From NCBI GenBank assembly GCA_021775525.1, contig JAJFHQ010000037.1:1-64000 (forward strand): 64,000 nt of DNA, given 5' to 3'. This stretch comes from Hyphomicrobiales bacterium. Lineage in GTDB: Bacteria; Pseudomonadota; Alphaproteobacteria; Rhizobiales; Methyloligellaceae. Shown in pieces: positions 54,549 to 62,855 of the stretch; within the stretch, counting starts at the first letter, position 1, and every line of letters starts with the position of its first letter. Below the pieces are notes generated by a model, which made no database searches, had not been told where the DNA came from, and was given only the letters and a program-made list of their open reading frames with translations. Position numbers and translations under genes: made by a program.

Positions 54549-54857
54549 CGCGACACACTCTCCTCTTGCGATCGGGTCGATAGAAATCGCACGCCGACCC
54601 TATTTCTAAAATGGACAAATGCGGCGATCCTGTCACGCATGTCGTGACCATCCAGATCAGAGCCCTCAGCAATAAAAGATCATTTGGCAGCTACAGGGTC
54701 GATTACGTTAGCTTGGGGTTGCTGGCTTCAGACCTAGCTGCAGGAGACCCCGCAGTGTTGCCCGACAAATCTCGTCCCGTGCAAGAACAGTGAGGCCGGG
54801 TCCGCTACTCCTCTCGCAATGATGGTGGGCCGTTGGCGGTTATGGTGAAACCGGACC
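54549..54857. other. Intergenic stretch without recognised genes
   Basis: This 309-base gap lies between the start of the M20/GST unit and the end of the outer-membrane barrel gene. Short frames cross it (for example 54611-54793), but none has family sequence or a good start. It probably contains the M20 promoter and the 3' end of the barrel-gene transcript. Confidence 0.5.
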
Positions 54858-56381
54858 CTAGCGCCGCAGGCGCAGACCCATCCGCACTTCATCGACCGCA
54901 TAGTCGCCGCCGGGCTCGGAACTGAAGGATTCCAGGTGCTCATAGCCGAGCATCAACGCGACCGAGCGGGATAGATTATACTCACCCGTGAGCCCGATTA
55001 CCCACTCCTTGTCTTCCTCATCGCTGCCGGCAGAGGTCTCGATCTCGTATCCTATCGAAGCCCCGAGCAGCATGTGCTGGCGCGGGCGATGCTCAACCGA
55101 CACCACGACCGCGCGGACAATGTTTCCCGCAGACCCGATCTCTGTTGTTTCGGCCACCTCGGAACTCGCATCAAGGCGCACCGTTGTGAGGCCCGAAGCC
55201 AGCCATTCAAGACCGGCGTTGAAGATCAACCCATCGACGTCTTTTAGTGAAGCATCATCGGGTTTCTGGATGGCATAGCCCGCACTCGCCTCGCCGGTCA
55301 GCTTGCCCGTCAATTTGAACGACAACCCGCCCTGCACATCATGTCCATTTGAGCCATTGCGGGTACCGTCATCGTCTATGGGTTCAGCAAAATCTCGTTC
55401 ATTGGTGCTGGTTTCAAAAAAAGCCGAGACCCCAGGCTGAAACTCGTAGGCAACACGCCCGGTCAGACGGCGCTCGGTATAATCCCGGTCGTCATTATTC
55501 ACGATGGCTCCGGTATCAGTCGTGCCGTCATCAAAATCCTCTTCCGAGATATTGCCGCGCAGCGTCAGCGTCACGCGGTTGAAGGTGTGGTTTCCTTCCA
55601 GCAAGGCATCGCGGTTGCGCGTCTTGGCACGTTCCGCCGCATTGTCGGGGAAGTCTGTCGAGGAACGATCTTCGAAAGACTCGCTGTAATTCGTTTCCGC
55701 CACCAGGTTCGTGGTGCTGAGAATATCGAGACGCCCGGTGGCGCCCGCCTCAAAGGTCTCCTCATTCTCAGTCGTGAAGCGGTCATGATAAGAGCGGACA
55801 CCGCTCAACGTGCCGGTAAGTGAGTGCCGGTTCCAGTCCGACTGGAGCCTCAGGCTGGGTCTCAGCTCAAGCGACCAGTCGGCTTCCTGGCTTGTCGATG
55901 AGAGGAAGATATTGTCGTTGTAAACGGTCTCCGACATCAGCTCGGGAAATAGCAGGAAGCTCCCCATCCTGATGCCAAGCGCGGCATAGGGGTCTTCTTC
56001 CTCGGTTTCATCCACAGTATCCTGGTCGCGGGATTGCTGTGACGTCGCGATGTTATCACGATCCAGCCTGTCGCCGAACCCGCGGCCTGTCGTATTTTCA
56101 TCCTCCCCTTGCGTATCCGGCGATGCGGTGTCGCGCAGTCCGTCAGCGCCCTCTCTCTCCCGGGCTCCCCGTTCAGATTGTTCGTCCTGTTCCGGATCGA
56201 GAATACCCCGCAAACCATTGAGCTCGGTCTCCTCCCTGCGCCGGTCATTCTCGGCATCGATCTCCTGCTGCTCACTTTGTTGACCAGCCGTTTGTGCCCA
56301 TGCAGGCATGGCAATTAGTCCTGCTGCCGCAAGGGCTGCGAAAGTGAGAGGCACAAACAGGAGTTTCTTCAGATGCGGCAA
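54858..56381 (-). CDS. Outer-membrane beta-barrel protein with acidic N-terminal region
   Basis: A 507-residue exported protein. The signal peptide ends AMPAWAQT. Residues about 27-130 are low-complexity and rich in Asp/Glu/Gln. From about 135 the sequence has alternating strands ending in aromatic residues (VYNDNIFLSS, SLRLQSDWNRHSLTGTLSG) and closes with EVRMGLRLRR, matching the BBP2_2-type barrels found near polysaccharide genes. The start is TTG 56381, four bases after GAGGTGGAG; a GTG at 56411 lacks a ribosome site. Next gene is divergent kdsD. Confidence 0.8.
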   Translation of the reverse strand: MPHLKKLLFVPLTFAALAAAGLIAMPAWAQTAGQQSEQQEIDAENDRRREETELNGLRGILDPEQDEQSERGAREREGADGLRDTASPDTQGEDENTTGRGFGDRLDRDNIATSQQSRDQDTVDETEEEDPYAALGIRMGSFLLFPELMSETVYNDNIFLSSTSQEADWSLELRPSLRLQSDWNRHSLTGTLSGVRSYHDRFTTENEETFEAGATGRLDILSTTNLVAETNYSESFEDRSSTDFPDNAAERAKTRNRDALLEGNHTFNRVTLTLRGNISEEDFDDGTTDTGAIVNNDDRDYTERRLTGRVAYEFQPGVSAFFETSTNERDFAEPIDDDGTRNGSNGHDVQGGLSFKLTGKLTGEASAGYAIQKPDDASLKDVDGLIFNAGLEWLASGLTTVRLDASSEVAETTEIGSAGNIVRAVVVSVEHRPRQHMLLGASIGYEIETSAGSDEEDKEWVIGLTGEYNLSRSVALMLGYEHLESFSSEPGGDYAVDEVRMGLRLRR

Positions 56382-56613
56382 TGGGCTCCACCTCGAACAG
56401 CATGAATTCACAGCACCCTTGCGGGGCCATGCAGATACGCACTACCGTTGTCGCGGTGAGCCTACGGCCAACACAGTTAAGGATGCGTTTACCATAATCG
56501 CCGGTTTGGGGCCTCGAATGTGTCCGCCTGCGGCACAAAACCGGCTGGTATCGCTTAAGGTGAGCGCGTATGGTGCGGCGCAAATCACCCGAGTGTTTGG
56601 AGTTACAAAGCGC

Positions 56614-57642
56614 ATGCCGGTTACCGTCAGAGACAAGACCAGCGACACGTCCCCTGCCGCGCCCTCAAGCCAGCAGAACGAGACGCTGATTTCTTCTGCA
56701 AAGCGCACCCTAGAAATTGAATGCCAGGGCCTGCGCGCGCTGGAAGATGCGCTCAGTGACGGCCTGTCGGAAAGCTTCGCTCAAGCTGTACGGCTCATTC
56801 GCGGGGCTGAAGGACGCCTGATCGTCAGCGGTATCGGCAAGAGCGGCCATGTGGCGCAAAAGGTGGCCGCCACGCTTGCCTCAACCGGTACCCCGTCTTT
56901 TTTCGTTCATACCAGCGAAGCCAGCCATGGTGATCTTGGCATGATCACACATAATGATGTGGTGCTGGCATTTTCCTGGTCAGGCGAAACACCGGAATTC
57001 TCCAACCTCATCACATATGCAGGGCGCTTTGCCGTCCCGCTGATTTCCATTACCTCGCGAGCAGACAGCACGCTGGCGAATGCAGCGCAGGTGGTGCTTG
57101 CCCTGCCACAGTCAAAAGAAGCCTGTCCGCTTGGGCTCGCCCCCACCACGTCAACAGTGATGCAATTGGCGCTGGGCGATTGCCTGGCCATCGCTCTTCT
57201 GGAAAGCAGGGGGTTTTCAGCCAAGGATTTCAAAGCACTGCACCCAGGCGGTCAATTGGGAGCCAGCCTCAAATTTGTCTCCGATATCATGCATTCGGGC
57301 TCTGAGCTGCCGCTGACGGGAGGCGACACGCCCATGGGCGAGGCGCTCGTCATCATGACCGAAAAAAGCCTTGGCTGCCTCGGCATCACCGACGAGGATG
57401 GCCATTTGATCGGCATTGTCACCGATGGCGATTTGCGCCGGCATATGGGTCCGGACCTGTTGTCGGTCCGGACCGGAGACATCATGACCCCCGACCCCAA
57501 AACGGTGACGCCGGACCTGCTTGCCAGTGCAGCCCTGGAGGTTATCAATTCGCTGAGTATCACCGCGCTGTTCGTGGTTGAAGACGGGAAGCCCGTCGGC
57601 CTTATTCACGTGCACGACTTGCTGCGCACCGGCGTAGCTTAA
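56614..57642 (+). CDS. kdsD: D-arabinose-5-phosphate isomerase (KdsD/KpsF family)
   Basis: A 342-residue SIS-CBS protein. The SIS domain has VSGIGKSGHVAQKVAATLASTG, FVHTSEASHGDLGM, and SWSGETPE. The CBS pair is at about 225-340, with IVTDGDLRRHMG. It converts ribulose-5-phosphate to arabinose-5-phosphate, the first step to Kdo for LPS. ATG 56614 has GGAG 15 bases before it. Upstream frame extension to 56308 overlaps the divergent barrel gene and is rejected. Confidence 0.94.
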   Translation: MPVTVRDKTSDTSPAAPSSQQNETLISSAKRTLEIECQGLRALEDALSDGLSESFAQAVRLIRGAEGRLIVSGIGKSGHVAQKVAATLASTGTPSFFVHTSEASHGDLGMITHNDVVLAFSWSGETPEFSNLITYAGRFAVPLISITSRADSTLANAAQVVLALPQSKEACPLGLAPTTSTVMQLALGDCLAIALLESRGFSAKDFKALHPGGQLGASLKFVSDIMHSGSELPLTGGDTPMGEALVIMTEKSLGCLGITDEDGHLIGIVTDGDLRRHMGPDLLSVRTGDIMTPDPKTVTPDLLASAALEVINSLSITALFVVEDGKPVGLIHVHDLLRTGVA

Positions 57643-57666
57643 GGCGCGTTTAAGGTCTCCTTAAGC
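57637..57666 (+). terminator. Inverted repeat at the kdsD end
   Basis: GCTTAAGG and CCTTAAGC form a perfect 8-bp inverted repeat with a 14-base loop, overlapping the kdsD stop codon. No T run follows, so it may stabilise the mRNA end rather than stop transcription. Confidence 0.4.
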
Positions 57667-57726
57667 ACCTCTGCACCACACTTACCCCCTGGCCGCAGCG
57701 TAGAGAGCGGCCCGTAGGGGGATTTC

Positions 57727-57966
57727 ATGAAGTCTGCGAGTTCACTTGATCGCCTGTTTATGTGCAGCCTGCTGCTGTGCCTGATGTCTGTATTTCTTAC
57801 CGGATGCATGGCGGGTGCTGCCGTAAGCGTTGTCTCGCAGACGGTGAAAACCACAGCCAAGGCCGCGGGAACGGCCGCACGCATTACGATGAATGGTGCA
57901 AGGGCGGCCTCTCATACGATCACCAAGCCTTTCCGCAAGGATGAAGAAGAGGCCCCGGCCAAATAA
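57727..57966 (+). CDS. Small lipoprotein
   Basis: A 79-residue protein with a lipoprotein signal (LMSVFLTGC, Cys near 27) and a short mature part rich in Ala, Thr and Lys (TVKTTAKAAGTAARITM). TAGGGGG lies 7 bases before the ATG. Family unknown; its small helical form recalls other short envelope lipoproteins. It stands alone between kdsD and the stator genes. Confidence 0.75.
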   Translation: MKSASSLDRLFMCSLLLCLMSVFLTGCMAGAAVSVVSQTVKTTAKAAGTAARITMNGARAASHTITKPFRKDEEEAPAK

Positions 57967-58114
57967 CTTCAGACCCAGATTTTATGGTTAAAAATCCGTA
58001 GCATGCGGCGCTTGAGGCTTAGCGAATAGTTAGGGTCTTCCGTCCTACAATCACGACGAACTATCAGGGAAATGCTTTGCCCGGTTGTGCCGGGTCAGGA
58101 GCGTCGGGGGACAC

Positions 58115-58897
58115 ATGGATATTGCAACAATCGCCGGCATTATTGCCGGTTCCACCGTGGTCGCCATCGCCATTATGCTTGGTGGCGATGTCGGAACTTT
58201 CGTCAACGTACCCTCCATGCTGATCGTGATCGGCGGTGGTTTCGCGGCTACAGTTATCCGGTTTCCGTTGAAGAACGTATTTCAGGCGTTCGCGCTCGGC
58301 GGCAAGGTCGCATTCTCGCATAAGCATACCGATCCCAAGGACATGATCGACAAGATTGCCGAGCTTGCCGAACTGGTGCGCCGCGAAGGACCGCTGGCGC
58401 TCGACAATCTGGAAATCGATGACCCGTTCCTGAAGAAGGGCGCGCAATTTGTCGCCGATGGGTACGATCCGGTCTTCATCCAGGAATCCCTTGAGCTGGA
58501 ACGCGACCAGAATCTCGCCCGACTTGATGAAGGCCAGCGCATTTACAAGGCAATCGGCGACGCGGCCCCAGCCTTCGGGATGATCGGGACCATCGTCGGC
58601 CTGGTGCAGATGTTGAGCAACATGGAAGACCCCTCGACCATTGGCCCAGCCATGGCGGTGGCGTTGCTGACGACGCTGTATGGCGCTGTCATCGCCAACC
58701 TTGTCGCACTGCCCATTTCCGACAAGCTGGGCACCAAGGGCAAGATTACGGATGTCAGCACGACCCTCACAATCGATGGTGTGATGCAGCTGGCGGCAGG
58801 TAAGAACCCGAACCTAATCCGCGAAATGCTGGTTGCGTACCTGCCTGAAAAGGCGCGTGCGCAGATGTTAGAAGCCGAAGCTGCCGCACCCGCATAA
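58115..58897 (+). CDS. Flagellar stator protein, PomA/MotA type
   Basis: A 260-residue four-helix stator subunit. MDIATIAGIIAGSTVVAIAI opens the first helix. The channel helices are GDAAPAFGMIGTIVGLVQML and AMAVALLTTLYGAVIANLVALPI. The cytoplasmic loop lies between. The form with MDxAT and short N-terminus fits PomA-like, sodium-type stators. ATG 58115 with GGGGG upstream is preferred to 58085. The pomB-like partner follows 45 bases later. No other flagellar genes are in the window. Confidence 0.93.
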   Translation: MDIATIAGIIAGSTVVAIAIMLGGDVGTFVNVPSMLIVIGGGFAATVIRFPLKNVFQAFALGGKVAFSHKHTDPKDMIDKIAELAELVRREGPLALDNLEIDDPFLKKGAQFVADGYDPVFIQESLELERDQNLARLDEGQRIYKAIGDAAPAFGMIGTIVGLVQMLSNMEDPSTIGPAMAVALLTTLYGAVIANLVALPISDKLGTKGKITDVSTTLTIDGVMQLAAGKNPNLIREMLVAYLPEKARAQMLEAEAAAPA

Positions 58898-58942
58898 ACA
58901 CAACAATCGCGGGACTGCACCTGCATTGAACGGTACAAAATA

Positions 58943-59818
58943 ATGGCAAGAAGAAAACCAGATCCAGATCCCGGGCTACCCGAATGGCTCGTCACCTTCG
59001 CCGACTTGATGTCGATCCTGGTGTGCTTCTTCGTCCTGCTGATTTCATTTTCTATCCAGGACAAGGAAAAGCTCCAGGTTGTCGCTGGTTCCATGCGCGA
59101 GGCCTTCGGCATCAAATATGTAGAGCGCAAGGCCGGCATGGTGGAAAAGGAAGGCTCGCCCGTCCGCGACTATGTCAAGCGGGTGTCGCCCATGGCGCGC
59201 GAGATGGACTCCGATTTTGCCGAAAAGAGCCACGACCTGCGTCGCAAGCAGGGTCCCGAAGCCAATACCCACGATATCGAGAAAACCACTATCGAACTGC
59301 CCCGTCATTTTGCCGTGGCCGCCGCGTCATTGCGCCAGGCGTGGAAGGAATTGCCTGAAATTACCGACCTTTCAAACAACATCCAGGTCGAGGAGACCCC
59401 GGAAGGCCTGCACATCCAGCTTGTCGATCAGGAAGGGCGTTCCATGTTCCCGCAAGGATCGGTCACGCCTTATGAGCGTACGAAAAAACTGTTGGCGAAA
59501 ATGGCGCCGGTGTTGCGGGGACTGCCAAACCGCATCCAGATTACTGGTCATACGGATGCCGCCCGCCTCTATGCCAAGCCAGGTTATTCCTTGTGGGATC
59601 TCTCCGCCGACAGGGCCAAGGCAGCACGCCGCATTCTCGCCGAGGGCGGCCTGCCCCATGACCGCTTCTATTCAGTCTCCGGACGCGCCGATGCAGAACC
59701 ACTCTTTCCCGAAGACCCGTTCCTGGCCTCGAACCGGCGCATTTCCATCCTTGTGATGGCGGAAGCCCCGCCTTTCCCGATTGACCACAAACCACAGGCG
59801 GCCAGGAAACAGCGTTAG
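58943..59818 (+). CDS. Flagellar stator protein, PomB/MotB type
   Basis: A 291-residue protein. One transmembrane helix (WLVTFADLMSILVCFFVLLI) carries the ion-binding Asp at about 21. The plug region and a C-terminal OmpA-like peptidoglycan-binding domain follow, with ITGHTDAARL, LSADRAKAARRIL and SNRRISILVM. It anchors the stator to the cell wall. Partner of the preceding PomA-like protein, same operon. Confidence 0.93.
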   Translation: MARRKPDPDPGLPEWLVTFADLMSILVCFFVLLISFSIQDKEKLQVVAGSMREAFGIKYVERKAGMVEKEGSPVRDYVKRVSPMAREMDSDFAEKSHDLRRKQGPEANTHDIEKTTIELPRHFAVAAASLRQAWKELPEITDLSNNIQVEETPEGLHIQLVDQEGRSMFPQGSVTPYERTKKLLAKMAPVLRGLPNRIQITGHTDAARLYAKPGYSLWDLSADRAKAARRILAEGGLPHDRFYSVSGRADAEPLFPEDPFLASNRRISILVMAEAPPFPIDHKPQAARKQR

Positions 59819-59843
59819 AGGGTTTGTTGGACCGGTATAAGTT

Positions 59844-60302
59844 CTAGCCTTTGACTGGCTCTACCATGAGCGTGGAGCCGTCAGCACCCGTGACCTTCAC
59901 ATGCGCGCCTTGCGCCGCATCCGGGCCTTCCGCGCGCCACAGCGTATCCCCGATCTTCACTTTGCCGCGTCCATTCTCGATGGTATCTGCGACGATGTAG
60001 GATTTCCCCACATGCTGCTGTGCACGCTGGTTGAGTAGCGGACGATCGCTTTGGGCATCATCGGTGCGAAGGTATTTGCGCGCTGCAAATACAGCTGCCA
60101 GTGACAAAATGGCGAACAGCACCAGTTGCAGTTGCCATGTGACGTCTAACACAAGCGCCACAACGCCAACGATTGCCGCAGCGATACCGAACCAGACCAG
60201 AAATATGCCTGGTGCAAAGAGTTCAAGAACGAGGAACAGTCCGGCCAGAATGAGCCAGTTCCACGCACCAAGGCTCAGGAACAATGAAGAGACGTCATCC
60301 AT
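59844..60302 (-). CDS. NfeD family membrane protein
   Basis: A 152-residue protein with two or three N-terminal helices (ILAGLFLVLELFAPGIFLVW) and a C-terminal OB-fold domain (VGKSYIVADTIENGRGKVKIGDTLWRAEG). NfeD proteins work with SPFH partners in membrane quality control. GAAGGA precedes the ATG, and it follows the SPFH gene by 19 bases, so the pair is one operon. Confidence 0.92.
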   Translation of the reverse strand: MDDVSSLFLSLGAWNWLILAGLFLVLELFAPGIFLVWFGIAAAIVGVVALVLDVTWQLQLVLFAILSLAAVFAARKYLRTDDAQSDRPLLNQRAQQHVGKSYIVADTIENGRGKVKIGDTLWRAEGPDAAQGAHVKVTGADGSTLMVEPVKG

Positions 60303-60321
60303 AATGCTTCATCCTTCCGGC

Positions 60322-61290
60322 TTAAGTCTTGGGAACTGAACCGCGGCCACGGGACGACCCGCCGCTGCCTGAATTCCCGCCACCGAACGCTTCTCGCGTC
60401 AATTCCGCGATGCCGCCGACTGCGCCGATCACCGAGGCAGCCTCGACCGGAAGCATCAGCACTTTCTGATTGGGGGATGTCGCAAGCTCCTTCAGGGCAT
60501 CAATATAATTGTTGGCGACGAAATAATTGACGGCTTGAACATTACCCGCCGCGATGGCCTCGGACACCACCTGCGTCGCCTTGGCTTCGGCTTCGGCTTC
60601 TCGCTCGCGCGCCTCGGCATCCCTGAAGGCGGCCTCGCGGCGGCCTTCAGCAGATAGGATAGCCCCCTGCTTTTCACCTTCGGCTTTCAGGATTTCCGAT
60701 TGCCGCATGCCTTCCGCAATCAAAATTTCTGAACGTTTTTCACGTTCCGCCTTCATTTGCCGGCCCATGGCCTCGACCAGATCCGTTGGCGGGTTGATAT
60801 CCTTGATCTCGACACGCGTGACCTTCACACCCCAGGTTTGCGTCGCGTCATCGACAACCTTGAGCAGCCGGTGGTTGATTTCATCACGCTGGGACAGCAA
60901 CTCGTCCAGGTCCATGGACCCCATGACCGTACGGATATTGGTCATGGTCAGATTCAGGATCGCATTGTGCAGATCGTTGACCTCGTAGCTCGCCTGGGCC
61001 GCATCGAGCACCTGATAGAAGGCGATCCCGTCCACCTGCACCATGGCATTGTCCTTGGTGATGATCTCCTGGCTCGGAACAGAGAGCACCTGCTCCATCA
61101 TGTTCATCTTGTGCCCGATGCGATCGATAAAAGGAATGATCAGCCCGAGACCAGGCGTCAGCGAACGCGTAAAGCGCCCGAAACGCTCAATCGTGTAGTT
61201 GTAGCCCTGTGGCACCGTCTTCACGCCGGCGATAATGGTCGCCACGATCAGCAGGACAACGACAAGTACGAAGATATCAAAACCGAACAT
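60322..61290 (-). CDS. SPFH/band-7 family protein (stomatin/QmcA-like)
   Basis: A 322-residue protein with one N-terminal helix (IFVLVVVLLIVATIIAGVKT). The SPFH domain begins VPQGYNYTIERFGRF and covers about 25-190, followed by a long Ala/Glu-rich coiled coil (ILIAEGMRQSEILKAEGEKQ). It ends with a Gly/Ser-rich tail. It forms membrane scaffolds that organise proteases and lipids. GGAGG precedes the ATG. Co-transcribed with nfeD. Confidence 0.93.
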   Translation of the reverse strand: MFGFDIFVLVVVLLIVATIIAGVKTVPQGYNYTIERFGRFTRSLTPGLGLIIPFIDRIGHKMNMMEQVLSVPSQEIITKDNAMVQVDGIAFYQVLDAAQASYEVNDLHNAILNLTMTNIRTVMGSMDLDELLSQRDEINHRLLKVVDDATQTWGVKVTRVEIKDINPPTDLVEAMGRQMKAEREKRSEILIAEGMRQSEILKAEGEKQGAILSAEGRREAAFRDAEAREREAEAEAKATQVVSEAIAAGNVQAVNYFVANNYIDALKELATSPNQKVLMLPVEAASVIGAVGGIAELTREAFGGGNSGSGGSSRGRGSVPKT

Positions 61291-61614
61291 TGGGGCCTCC
61301 AGGATGAGTCCACGGACGGTGCCGGGACGAAATGATCCTTATATTTAGGTCATGCAGCTATGAAATATAAGAGTGCGAGCCGGGTTCTGTGGACGAAACA
61401 TACGTTATCTGGGGACTCCAAGGCTGATTGGCTGATCAATGCAGAACAAAATAACGGTTGAAAATGTAACTCAACCCTTAGTAGTATCAAGTTATACCTT
61501 GCAACTATATAGTTTAGATTGAGAAATATTGAAACAATTTCATGTAATAACTTTAGCCTAGCAATGTTTTGTTTACGCTAACTATCCAATCTGTGGTCAG
61601 TCGAATCCCGAACC
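61291..61614. promoter_or_regulatory. AT-rich divergent promoter region
   Basis: The 324 bases between the SPFH gene and the periplasmic-binding-protein gene contain no gene that I can support. From about 61430 to 61580 the sequence is much richer in A and T than the rest of the window, with several TATA-like runs, which suits promoters or regulator binding. No palindrome stands out. Confidence 0.45.
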
Positions 61615-61629
61615 GTGCGAGTCCTGACC

Positions 61630-62802
61630 ATGTCCCCAAAAATATCGAATTACATCGTCCGTGCTGGCCTCGTCGCCACGACATTGATGATGAGTCCTTA
61701 TGCCTCAGCTGAAAACGGCGTCAGCAAAGATAAAATCCTGTTTGGACAAGCCGCCGCTCTCGAAGGTCCCGCCTCGGCACTTGGTACTGGTATGCGGCTG
61801 GGTATCCGTGCAGCATTTGAGGAAGCCAACGCCAGTGGCGGTGTCAATGGTCGCAAGCTTGAGCTGAAAAGTTACGATGACAGCTACGAGCCTGACACTT
61901 CGATCCAGGCGGTCAAAAAACTCATAGATCAGGATAAGGTGTTCGCACTGATCGGCCCCGTCGGCACACCGACTTCCAAGGCCACACAACCGATTGCCAC
62001 CAAGGCAAAGGTCCCGTTTGTCGGCCCGTTCACGGGGGCCGGCTTCCTGCGCAATCATGAACTTGGAAATATCGTCAATGTTCGCGCCACCTACGCGGCG
62101 GAAACGGAGACCTGGATCAAGCATCTGACCGAAGATCTTGGTTACACGCGCATCGGGCTACTTTACCAGGATGACGGCTTTGGCAGGGTGGGCCTCAAGG
62201 GTGTGACGGCCGCATTGCAACGTCGCAAGATGGAACTGGTCGCCAAGGGTACATATACCCGCAACACGACAGCCGTTAAGACCGCGCTGATCGATATTCG
62301 CCGCAAGAACCCGCAAGCGGTTGTCATGGTCGGTGCCTATAAGCCGATTGCAACCTTTATCAAGGTTGCCCGATCTATCCACTTCAATCCGGCATTTGTG
62401 AACATTTCATTTGTCGGCTCCAAGGCACTGGCCAAGGAACTCGGTCCAGACGGCCAAGACGTCATCATCTCCCAGGTCGTCCCTTTCCCGTGGGAGACGT
62501 CCATCCCGCTGGTCAGGAAATACCAATCGGCCCTGAACGCGCTGGATGCGAAGGCGGAACCCGGCTTCGTGTCTCTTGAAGGCTATATGGCTGGCAAAGT
62601 GGCGATCATGACGCTTCAGAATATGGAGGGCGAAATTACGCGCGAGAACTTCATGAAAACCGTCTGGGAGACAGGCAGATATGACCTCGGTGGCATCACT
62701 CTGAATTTCGGCCCCAAAGACAATCAAGGCATGGAAAAAGTGTACCTCACCCAGATCAACGCCGACGGTTCGTTCAGGCCGGTCGCCAAGCTCACCATGT
62801 AA
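61630..62802 (+). CDS. Periplasmic ligand-binding protein (Peripla_BP_6, LivK-like)
   Basis: A 390-residue protein with a signal peptide ending SAENGV. The LivK-like fold begins ILFGQAAALEGPASALGTGM, then NGRKLELKSYDDSYEPD, LIGPVGTPTS, and YQDDGFG for the second domain. Such proteins usually serve branched-chain amino-acid or amide importers, but no permease or ATPase follows. Instead a membrane sensor gene starts 53 bases later, which suggests ligand sensing, as in TorT/TorS. ATG 61630 gives a normal signal peptide; GTG 61615 is an alternative. Confidence 0.88.
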   Translation: MSPKISNYIVRAGLVATTLMMSPYASAENGVSKDKILFGQAAALEGPASALGTGMRLGIRAAFEEANASGGVNGRKLELKSYDDSYEPDTSIQAVKKLIDQDKVFALIGPVGTPTSKATQPIATKAKVPFVGPFTGAGFLRNHELGNIVNVRATYAAETETWIKHLTEDLGYTRIGLLYQDDGFGRVGLKGVTAALQRRKMELVAKGTYTRNTTAVKTALIDIRRKNPQAVVMVGAYKPIATFIKVARSIHFNPAFVNISFVGSKALAKELGPDGQDVIISQVVPFPWETSIPLVRKYQSALNALDAKAEPGFVSLEGYMAGKVAIMTLQNMEGEITRENFMKTVWETGRYDLGGITLNFGPKDNQGMEKVYLTQINADGSFRPVAKLTM

Positions 62803-62855
62803 TTTTGCACCATACCCGGTGCGCCAAATAACAACACTGTCCAGAGGAATATTGC

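Noticed and set aside
58115-59818. Second stator pair as a defence or novel system
   Set aside because: Both proteins have complete PomA and PomB features, including the OmpA-like wall-binding domain, so a flagellar stator is the simplest reading.
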